8,727 nucleotides of DNA from an uncultured Haloferula sp. (GTDB lineage Bacteria > Verrucomicrobiota > Verrucomicrobiae > Verrucomicrobiales > Akkermansiaceae): contig CAMPGU010000172.1 of the NCBI GenBank assembly GCA_946885645.1, positions 1 through 8,727 of the forward strand. The letters are read 5' to 3'. A program made the position numbers and the translations under genes. Below, in pieces: positions 1 through 5,366 of the stretch (its first letter is position 1; each line of letters starts with the position of its first letter). The notes under the pieces are model-generated. The model worked only from the letters and a program-made list of their open reading frames with translations. It was not told the origin of the DNA and made no database searches.

Positions 1-94
1 CCCAGACTGCCATGCCTCAAAACCGAGTACCAGTGCCTTTTGAGATAGCTTCTAGAGTGGCACGCCTTGCTTGTGAGGATGGCTCCCAGAGAGC
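1..94. other. Non-coding left edge after pdhC
   Basis: Sequence downstream of the pdhC stop codon. It is near 50% GC by eye, lower than the rest. CTCAAAA (16-22) and TTTTGAG (38-44) form a 7-bp inverted repeat with a 15-base loop, too AT-rich and loose to call a terminator with confidence. No ORF or RNA gene is seen. Confidence 0.4.
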
Positions 95-1426
95 TCAGAC
101 GAGCATCAGGGCGGGTTGCTCGATGAGCTTCTTCACCTCGGCCAGGAAGCTCGCAGCGATGGCCCCATCGACCACCCGGTGATCGCAGCTGACGCCCAGA
201 TTCATCCGGAGGCCGGGAACGATCTGGCTGTTTTTCACGACCGGCTTCTCGATGGCGGCTCCGACCGAGAGGATCAGGGCTTGGGGAGGATTGACGATGG
301 CATCGAAGCTCTCGATGCCCCATGCGCCGAGGTTCGAGACGGTGATCGTTCCGCCGTCGAATTCGCTCGGCTTGAGCTTCTTCTCCTTTGCACGCGCGGC
401 CATGTCCTTCACTTCCTTGGAGATCTGGAGCACGGACTTGGTCTCGGCTTGCTGGATCACCGGCGTGACGAGGCCGTCTTCCACGGCGATGGCGACCGCC
501 AGGCCGACATGCTTGAAGCTCACGATGTGATCGCCGGCAAAGGAGGCATTGACCGCGGGAACGGCGACCGTCGCGTTGATGACGGCCTTCAGCACGAAGT
601 CGTTGACCGAGTACTTGTTGCCATGGGTCTGCTCGGCTTGCGCATTGATTTGCTTGCGCAGCGCCATCAGGGGCGCGGCGTCCGCTTCGACGTGGAGGTA
701 GAAGTGCGGAATGGTCTGCTTTGAAGTGAGCAGGCGGGAGGCGATGACCTTCCGCATGGAAGAAAGTTCGATCCGGCTGTCGCCCTCCTTTGCCGTTGGC
801 AGAATCGCGGCGGCGGCGGGTACCGGGGTCGCCGCAGGGGCGGAAGCGGGAGTGCTGCCGCCGGTCGCGCGGGCTTTGACCGCCGCAACGAGTCCGGCTG
901 CCGCCGATGCTTCCGTGGATTTCGTTCCCGCCGCGCCTTTCCCGGCGGCTTGCACGTCCGCGCGGACGATGCGACCGGCCGGGCCGCTGCCGCTGAGGGA
1001 AGAGAGATCGACACCGAGCTCGCCGGCGACCTTGCGGGCAAGGGGGGAGGCTTTGATGCGGGAACCGTCCGTGGCGGTCACAGGTGCGGACGCCGGTGCC
1101 GCTGCGGCGGCAGCAGTTGTTGTTTCCGGTTTTGCCGAGGGAGTCGCGGAAGCGGTGGCTGCTGCGGGTGCCGGTGCGGCACCCGCGCTGTCGCCGTCGA
1201 GCACGGCTAGAACCGCTCCGATGGCGGCCTTTTCACCCTCCTTGATCAGGATCTCGGTGAGCGTGCCCTCGTCGAAAGCCTCCATCTCCATGGTGGCCTT
1301 GTCGGTCTCGACTTCGGCAAGGATATCGCCGATCTCGATGGAGTCGCCGACCTGCTTGTGCCACTTGATGAGAGTGCCCTCGGTCATTGTGTCCGAGAGC
1401 TTCGGCATTTCGATTTGAATGGCCAT
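95..1426 (-). CDS. pdhC: Pyruvate dehydrogenase complex E2, dihydrolipoamide acetyltransferase
   Basis: E2 core of the pyruvate dehydrogenase complex. It takes the acetyl group from E1 on a swinging lipoyl arm and passes it to CoA in the cytoplasm. The 443-residue protein has one N-terminal lipoyl domain (about 1-78) with the lipoyl lysine K43 in ETDKATME. An Ala/Pro/Thr-rich flexible linker follows (about 80-120), then a peripheral subunit-binding domain (about 124-157, with SPLARKVA and GPAGRI), a second Ala/Pro linker, and the acyltransferase domain (about 215-443). The catalytic motif DHRVVDG carries H416 and D420. The frame stays open upstream of 1426, but MAIQIEMPKLSDTMTEG is the usual E2 N-terminus, so the ATG at 1424-1426 is chosen. 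No Shine-Dalgarno is visible. E1 genes lie upstream on the same strand but are separated by small lipoprotein genes and a terminator, so E2 may have its own promoter. Family assignment is firm; specificity for pyruvate over other 2-oxo acids rests on the nearby E1 genes. Confidence 0.95.
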   Translation of the reverse strand: MAIQIEMPKLSDTMTEGTLIKWHKQVGDSIEIGDILAEVETDKATMEMEAFDEGTLTEILIKEGEKAAIGAVLAVLDGDSAGAAPAPAAATASATPSAKPETTTAAAAAAPASAPVTATDGSRIKASPLARKVAGELGVDLSSLSGSGPAGRIVRADVQAAGKGAAGTKSTEASAAAGLVAAVKARATGGSTPASAPAATPVPAAAAILPTAKEGDSRIELSSMRKVIASRLLTSKQTIPHFYLHVEADAAPLMALRKQINAQAEQTHGNKYSVNDFVLKAVINATVAVPAVNASFAGDHIVSFKHVGLAVAIAVEDGLVTPVIQQAETKSVLQISKEVKDMAARAKEKKLKPSEFDGGTITVSNLGAWGIESFDAIVNPPQALILSVGAAIEKPVVKNSQIVPGLRMNLGVSCDHRVVDGAIAASFLAEVKKLIEQPALMLV

Positions 1427-1500
1427 GGATCTGTAGAAAAGGGAGTGAGGCGGGGCGAGATTGGGGAATCGGAGGGGCTTTTCCAGTCTTTTCCCGACCT

Positions 1501-1800
1501 TCAACCCTTGGTGACGCGGATCACTTTTCCCGCGGCAACCGAGAAATTCAGGCGGTCCGGCCGGTGATCCATCGTCACGGCCCGCGGGTTCCCGTCTTCC
1601 TCCACGATCCGCCAACGGATCTCCGCCTTATCCGCCCGTGCGCTGGCGTCGGCAAGGGTCATTCCCAAGTAGGAATTTACATCGGCCGGGTCTTCAGCGG
1701 CGGGAGCTGCTTCTTCGGCTGCGGGTGGGTCGGCAGGCGCGTCCGGCCGTTGTTGGCAGGAGGCTACCGCTGCTACAAGAACGACGGCTACGGTTTTCAT
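1501..1800 (-). CDS. Small lipoprotein with I78/potato-I protease-inhibitor-like C-terminus
   Basis: Predicted 99-residue exported lipoprotein. Residues 1-15 form a short signal peptide ending in a lipobox (AVASC, lipidated Cys15). A Pro/Ala/Glu-rich spacer follows (about 16-42), then a compact domain (about 43-99). The domain contains YLGMTLADA, a WRIVEEDG segment and TMDHRPDRLNF (76-86), followed by a terminal VIRVTKG. The pattern of RIV.EDG, T.D.RPDRLN and a closing beta strand is what I know from I78 and potato-inhibitor-I-like serine protease inhibitors, so an anchored inhibitor is plausible; this is by eye. The start at 1800 is chosen because it gives a tight signal peptide; an ATG three codons upstream (1807-1809) is possible. 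There is no Shine-Dalgarno. It lies 74 bases upstream of pdhC and after a terminator, so it may be co-transcribed with pdhC. Confidence 0.75.
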   Translation of the reverse strand: MKTVAVVLVAAVASCQQRPDAPADPPAAEEAAPAAEDPADVNSYLGMTLADASARADKAEIRWRIVEEDGNPRAVTMDHRPDRLNFSVAAGKVIRVTKG

Positions 1801-1848
1801 CGGAAGCATCGTTGGAGCGGGAGGTCGGTGCCGCAAGGGGAAATGAAA

Positions 1849-1871
1849 ACGGAGGCCTTGCGGGCCTCCGT
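1849..1871 (-). terminator. Intrinsic terminator after the Cys-rich lipoprotein gene
   Basis: A perfect 9-bp stem (ACGGAGGCC at 1849-1857 with GGCCTCCGT at 1863-1871) encloses a 5-base loop. Read on the minus strand the hairpin is followed by TTTTCATTT, a short U-rich tail. It starts about 31 bases after the stop codon of the lipoprotein gene at 1903, the usual place for a Rho-independent terminator. It would separate transcription of the E1/lipoprotein genes from the I78-like gene and pdhC. Confidence 0.8.
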
Positions 1872-1902
1872 CTCCGGTTCGGAAAAGGTAATGCGACGTC
1901 TT

Positions 1903-2295
1903 TTATTCCACCACAATCGGTTTCATCGTCGGGATGAGGCCGAGGTGCGGGCTGCCGCTGCCGCCCTGGACGGTCGCCATCTTGCGGGCGGCCTCGCTGC
2001 TGGAGCCGCAGCAACCTTCATCGAGGCAGTAAAAGCGGACACAATCCGGGCACTTGATGCGGACCCGCTTGGTCACCGTCTTGTAACGGGGAACCTTGGT
2101 CTCTTTCATCTCAGTGAGGCCGCTCTTCGCATCCACCACCACTTCCTCGCGCACGACGTCATAGCCGCAGAGTTTGCGCTGGTAGGTTTCCTCGGTGTAG
2201 CCGGCGCTGAAGCTCTTGATGCCGAACATCGAGCAGCATGAAGAGAGGCCCAGGGAAAGGGCGACGAGAGGCAGGATCAGGAGCAGGTTTTTCAT
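1903..2295 (-). CDS. Cys-rich lipoprotein of unknown function
   Basis: A 130-residue predicted lipoprotein that I do not recognise. Residues 1-20 are a classic signal (MKNLLLILPLVALSLGL) with lipobox LSSC and lipidated Cys20, followed by a second Cys. The mature part is polar, with a strand-like KVPRYKTVTKRVRIK segment (about 67-81). It then has a Cys cluster CPDCVRFYC (82-90) and CC at 95-96, plus Cys43. The CxxC and neighbouring cysteines could bind metal or form disulfides in the envelope; no fold or function can be assigned. The frame extends upstream to 2418, but the ATG at 2293-2295 gives the signal peptide and is preferred. It begins 11 bases after the stop of a 24-residue lipoprotein-like ORF with a similar leader, so the two are probably co-transcribed. 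A strong terminator follows. Confidence 0.8.
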   Translation of the reverse strand: MKNLLLILPLVALSLGLSSCCSMFGIKSFSAGYTEETYQRKLCGYDVVREEVVVDAKSGLTEMKETKVPRYKTVTKRVRIKCPDCVRFYCLDEGCCGSSSEAARKMATVQGGSGSPHLGLIPTMKPIVVE

Positions 2296-2306
2296 AGCAG
2301 TTGTGG

Positions 2307-2381
2307 TTAGAAGAGGCAGCAGCAGGAGGTGGCCGCAAGGCACAGACCCGCGAGTCCGGCAAAGGCAAGAAGTTTGGTCAT
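2307..2381 (-). CDS. 24-residue lipoprotein-like peptide
   Basis: A small ORF of 24 codons plus TAA, starting with ATG at 2379-2381. The peptide begins MTKLLAFAGLAGLCLAATS and ends with three consecutive Cys, Leu and Phe. This is a charged N-terminus, a hydrophobic core and a lipobox-like ATSC (Cys20), with only four residues after it: essentially a lipoprotein signal with almost no mature domain. It sits 11 bases upstream of the next lipoprotein gene, whose leader also ends in Ser-Ser-Cys-Cys. It may encode a tiny lipopeptide of the envelope, or act as a leader ORF coupled to the gene below. No Shine-Dalgarno is present. Evidence is the intact signal-peptide design in the short space between two genes; expression is unproven. 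Confidence 0.55.
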   Translation of the reverse strand: MTKLLAFAGLAGLCLAATSCCCLF

Positions 2382-2390
2382 GATGCAAAC

Positions 2391-2418
2391 ATGCTAGAAT
2401 CGGCCCGTGCGCTGGCAA
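2391..2418 (-). promoter_or_regulatory. Possible sigma70-like promoter for the small lipoprotein genes
   Basis: On the minus strand TTGCCA (2418-2413) and TAGCAT (2396-2391) are separated by 16 bases, resembling -35 and -10 boxes at five and four of six positions. The first ATG starts 9 bases downstream, which implies a very short leader. It lies in the 55-base gap after pdhB. Weak evidence in GC-rich DNA. Confidence 0.25.
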
Positions 2419-2434
2419 TGAAAAAGACGGGCCG
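2401..2434. repeat. Inverted repeat just after pdhB
   Basis: CGGCCCGT (2401-2408) and ACGGGCCG (2427-2434) are perfect 8-bp inverted arms around an 18-base loop, 2 bases beyond the pdhB stop codon. On the minus strand a T5 run lies in the loop, not after the 3' arm, so it is not a standard terminator. It could be a weak or imperfect terminator, an RNA-stability hairpin at the pdhB 3' end, or chance. It overlaps the possible promoter at 2391-2418. Confidence 0.35.
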
Positions 2435-2436
2435 GA

Positions 2437-3423
2437 TCAGCCTAAAGTCAGGACTTTTTCAACGATTCGGCGTGGATTCGGGAGCTGCTCGTTCTCGACG
2501 TGCTGCGAGTAAATAGCAGGTGCATCCATTGTGGTTACACGCTTGATCGGCGCGTCGAGGTAGTCGAAGGCGTGCTCCTGGATAAGGTGGGACACCATGG
2601 CGGAGACCCCGCCGAAACCCTTCGACTCGTCAACAAGGACCACACGATTGGTCTTCATCACCGTTTTCAGGATGGCATCCTGATCGAGCGGGCGGATCGA
2701 GCGCAGGTCGAGAACGTCGGCATCGATGCCGTGCTCGGCCTGGAGCGTTTCCGCCGCGGCGAGAGCATGGATGACCGAGCGGCCGTGAGCGATGATCGAC
2801 ACATCTTTGCCCTCGCGCTTCAGGTCGGCCACGCCGAGCGGCACGACGAAGTCCCCGTCCGCCGGATCCGGGACCTCGCCGGTCATCCCGTAGAGGAGGG
2901 TATTCTCCATGACATAGACTGGGTCGTTGTCACGGATGGCCGCCTTGATCAGGCCCTTGGCATCGGCCGGGGTGGCCGGCGCGCAGACCTTCAGGCCCGG
3001 AAATGCGGCGAAGAGGCCCTCCGGAATGTGCGAATGGGTGGCACCCACGTTCGTGCCGCCGTTCGCGGGGCCGCGCATCACGATCGGACAATTGATCAGG
3101 CCGCCGGACATGTAGCGGACACAGGCGGCATTGTTGACGAGCTGGTCGAAGGCCACGGAGTGGAAGGACCAGAACATCAGTTCCATCACCGGCCGGACGC
3201 CGAGCATCGAAGCGCCGATGCCCATGCCGATGAAGCCGGCTTCCGAGATGGGGGTATCGACAATACGCTTGTCGCCCCACTTCTTCCACAGGCCTTCGGT
3301 CACCTTGTAGGCGCCATTGTACTGCGCGACTTCCTCGCCCATGATGACGACATTCGGGTCGCGGGCGAGTTCCTCGTCGAGGCCTTCACGGAGAGCTTCG
3401 CGGTAAGAGAGGGTGCGGGACAT
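2437..3423 (-). CDS. pdhB: Pyruvate dehydrogenase E1 component, beta subunit
   Basis: Beta subunit of the heterotetrameric thiamine-diphosphate E1 enzyme, which decarboxylates pyruvate and acetylates the E2 lipoyl group. The 328 residues match the usual length (about 325). The N-terminal pyrimidine-binding domain has VVIMGEEVAQYNGAYKVTEGL (residues 26-45, variant-typical) and DTPISEAGF with E61, the glutamate expected to contact the cofactor aminopyrimidine. It is followed by RGPANGGTNVGATHS and PGLKVCAPATPADAKGLI. The C-terminal transketolase-like domain includes VLDLRSIRPLD and VVLVDES. The ATG at 3421-3423 starts the normal N-terminus MSRTLSYREAL. It lies 57 bases downstream of pdhA on the same strand, almost certainly in one operon. 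No Shine-Dalgarno precedes the start; the upstream sequence is pyrimidine-rich. Confidence 0.95.
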   Translation of the reverse strand: MSRTLSYREALREGLDEELARDPNVVIMGEEVAQYNGAYKVTEGLWKKWGDKRIVDTPISEAGFIGMGIGASMLGVRPVMELMFWSFHSVAFDQLVNNAACVRYMSGGLINCPIVMRGPANGGTNVGATHSHIPEGLFAAFPGLKVCAPATPADAKGLIKAAIRDNDPVYVMENTLLYGMTGEVPDPADGDFVVPLGVADLKREGKDVSIIAHGRSVIHALAAAETLQAEHGIDADVLDLRSIRPLDQDAILKTVMKTNRVVLVDESKGFGGVSAMVSHLIQEHAFDYLDAPIKRVTTMDAPAIYSQHVENEQLPNPRRIVEKVLTLG

Positions 3424-3480
3424 GGAGAATGATGAGTGCTGGAAAAAGAAAGTGATCTACTACAGATGTCGTAGTTCCAC

Positions 3481-4563
3481 TCAGTCGTTGAAGAAGTGGC
3501 GGCCGAGCTTGGAGGCGGGGGTATCGTTGTCCGTTTCCCAATAGACATCGTTCATGATGTCCCCGATCGCCGGGGCGGGAGACTCTTCGGCGAATTTCAC
3601 GGAGGCGACGGCTTCCGCGGCCTCCGCCTTGTCGATGGCGTCGAGTTGTTCTTCGGTGGCGACGCCTTCCTCGACGAGGCGTTTGCGCCAGAGGCGGATC
3701 GGGTCGAAGTTCGTCTTGTAGTTCTCGATCTCCTCCGGTGTCCGGTACTTCTTGGCGTTCGCGTCGGCGACGCTGTGGCCATAGTAGCGGTAGGTGGTGA
3801 TCTCCAGGATGGAGGGCTTGTGCTCCTTGCGGGCCCGCTCCATGGCGATGTGGGTCTTGGCGCGGACCTCATAGAGATCGGAGCCATCGATCACATCCCA
3901 GTCCATGTCGTAGGCCTCCGCACGCTGGGCCAGGCAGCCGCGGTAGGCGGAGGAGCGCTTCTGGGAAGTGCCCATCGAGTAGCCATTGTTCTCGATGATA
4001 TATACCACCGGGATTTCAAAGAGGGCGGCGATGTTCAGGGATTCGTGGAAAGCGCCCTGGTTCACGGCACCGTCTCCGAGATAGCAGAGGGCGGCGCCTT
4101 CGCGACCGAGATACTTGAGGCCGTAACCGAGACCCAGGCCGAGGGGGGTCTGGCCGCCCACGATGCCGTGGCCGCCCCAGTAGTTCTTGTCCGGCGCGAA
4201 GAAGTGCATCGAGCCGCCCTTGCCCTTCGAGCAGCCGGTGGCCTTGCCGAAGAGTTCGGCCATCAGCTCGTTCATGCCCATTCCTACCGTGAGGGCATGG
4301 CCGTGGCAGCGGTAGGCGGTAATATTGTGATCGTGCTCGCCACAGAGGGACAAGGTGCCGACGGCGACCGATTCCTGGCCGATGTAGAGGTGAAGGAAGC
4401 CTCCGATTTTACCGCCATTGTAGTACTTCAGAGCGGTTTGCTCGAAGCGGCGGATGCGGACCATCTTGCGGAAGAGCTCGATCTTTTGCTCGGCGGAGAG
4501 GGCCTTGTTGATCGGCGAGCCGGCGAAATCGAGGCGCGGGGTATCGGCGGTGGCGGTGGACAT
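3481..4563 (-). CDS. pdhA: Pyruvate dehydrogenase E1 component, alpha subunit
   Basis: Alpha subunit of E1, carrying the thiamine diphosphate and magnesium site. The 360-residue protein is of normal length. Visible features are the entry segment FEQTALKYYNGGKIGGFLHLYIGQE (about 40-64), YRCHGHAL (84-91), and the cofactor motif beginning GDG at 163-165 and ending ENN at 191-193. The loop YRYYGHSVAD (258-267) contains the serine-bearing GHS element conserved in the family. The frame is open upstream to 4773, but the ATG at 4561-4563 (MSTATADTPRLDF) gives a family-like N-terminus and avoids overlap with the upstream gene. It lies 44 bases after the DUF6580-like gene and 57 bases before pdhB. No Shine-Dalgarno is seen. 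The pairing with pdhB and E2 supports pyruvate as substrate, although branched-chain 2-oxo acid enzymes share this architecture. Confidence 0.95.
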   Translation of the reverse strand: MSTATADTPRLDFAGSPINKALSAEQKIELFRKMVRIRRFEQTALKYYNGGKIGGFLHLYIGQESVAVGTLSLCGEHDHNITAYRCHGHALTVGMGMNELMAELFGKATGCSKGKGGSMHFFAPDKNYWGGHGIVGGQTPLGLGLGYGLKYLGREGAALCYLGDGAVNQGAFHESLNIAALFEIPVVYIIENNGYSMGTSQKRSSAYRGCLAQRAEAYDMDWDVIDGSDLYEVRAKTHIAMERARKEHKPSILEITTYRYYGHSVADANAKKYRTPEEIENYKTNFDPIRLWRKRLVEEGVATEEQLDAIDKAEAAEAVASVKFAEESPAPAIGDIMNDVYWETDNDTPASKLGRHFFND

Positions 4564-4607
4564 GGGCGGGGCGGAGATAGGGTCTGAAGCAGGTGCGGAG
4601 CAAGAAC

Positions 4608-5192
4608 TTATCGGGTGTGCGCAAGCGCGGGAACGGGCTTCTTCGCAGGCAGCCATGAACGCCGGGCAAGCAGGAAGAGCGCCGTGAAGAGGAGATTGGC
4701 CGCCGCGAGATTCCGGAGGAAAATCCAAGTCGGCATCGGGTCCGCGGGCCGTCCGCTCCAGAGGGCCTGCCAAAGGCCTTCAAGGGATTTCGCATAGGTT
4801 GGATCGGCGATCCATGCCGCGGTGTTGGTCACCAGGTGGAAGAGAACTCCTGCCACGAGCCCTCCCGCCAGCATCAATGCAGGGGAGGGGACCTTGCGCA
4901 GCGGCAACGCGAGAGCGCCTGTGGCCAGCAGCGCCAGAAACGCCACCACCACTCCGCCCCAGGCTTCAAAGGGAGCATAGCCTTGCAAGGCACTTGCGAT
5001 CGGGTTGCTGATCAGCCAAGCCGCCACCGGCAGAGCCCAAGCCTTGGTTCCACGCAGGAAAACGATGCTGCAGAGGAAGAGCGCGGGGAGCGGCTGGAAG
5101 TTCGGCAAATCGTGCGAGAAGGCGGCACCGAGTGCCCGGAAGCCGACCAGCAGGACGACCAGCACGAGGGCAGGAATCCAAGGGCGTTGCAT
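4608..5192 (-). CDS. DUF6580-like multi-pass membrane protein
   Basis: A 194-residue integral membrane protein with about five hydrophobic segments: roughly 5-24, 36-47, 50-64, 78-98 and 104-121, plus a C-terminal one at about 160-176. The pattern [13 protein letters not shown] (29-41), followed by membrane helices, then [10 protein letters not shown] (118-127), a tyrosine (133) and a TPT-like hydrophobic C-terminal helix, recalls the DUF6580 family. Those are small bacterial membrane proteins of unknown function, somewhat like ECF-transporter substrate subunits. That assignment is from memory. The open frame runs far upstream over mnmG, but the ATG at 5190-5192 ([11 protein letters not shown]) begins directly with the first helix. 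It is the only gene here with a passable ribosome site (TGAGG, 11 bases upstream). It is divergent from mnmG and 44 bases upstream of pdhA, so it may lead the pdh transcript. Confidence 0.75.
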   Translation of the reverse strand: MQRPWIPALVLVVLLVGFRALGAAFSHDLPNFQPLPALFLCSIVFLRGTKAWALPVAAWLISNPIASALQGYAPFEAWGGVVVAFLALLATGALALPLRKVPSPALMLAGGLVAGVLFHLVTNTAAWIADPTYAKSLEGLWQALWSGRPADPMPTWIFLRNLAAANLLFTALFLLARRSWLPAKKPVPALAHTR

Positions 5193-5297
5193 GCCTTTCG
5201 ATGCCTCAGGATCACCCGCGGGGCGAGTCGAAAATGCGCGTGCTTGCCATGGAGGCGCCGCCCCCTTTGCCGGGTGGTTCTGCGGAGGTGGTTTGGT

Positions 5298-5311
5298 GTT
5301 CCACGTGGAAC
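5298..5311. other. parS: parS-like ParB-binding site 1 (upstream of mnmG)
   Basis: Perfect 14-bp palindrome GTTCCACGTGGAAC, preceded by T and followed by G, so 15 of 16 bases fit the known parS form TGTTCCACGTGGAACA. It lies in the 174-base divergent region between the DUF6580-like gene and mnmG, 55 bases before the mnmG start. Chromosomal parS sites load ParB and mark the origin region. The position could also affect transcription of either gene. Confidence 0.85.
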
Positions 5312-5366
5312 GCGGTCCCGGCCTTGTGTCGGAGGCGGGGGCCGGGTAAGGTCCGCGCCCTTGCCC

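Noticed and set aside
3496..4587. Long plus-strand open frame opposite pdhA (and a similar one at 2500-3432 opposite pdhB)
   Set aside because: Antisense shadows of clear, full-length E1 genes in GC-rich DNA; translations show no family pattern.
4836..5366. N-terminal extension of mnmG by 177 codons
   Set aside because: MnmG proteins start immediately before the FAD motif; the extension overlaps the divergent DUF6580-like gene and is low-complexity.
5193..5366. Replication origin with DnaA boxes next to the parS cluster
   Set aside because: No TTATCCACA-like boxes or AT-rich unwinding region could be seen in this gap or elsewhere in the window.
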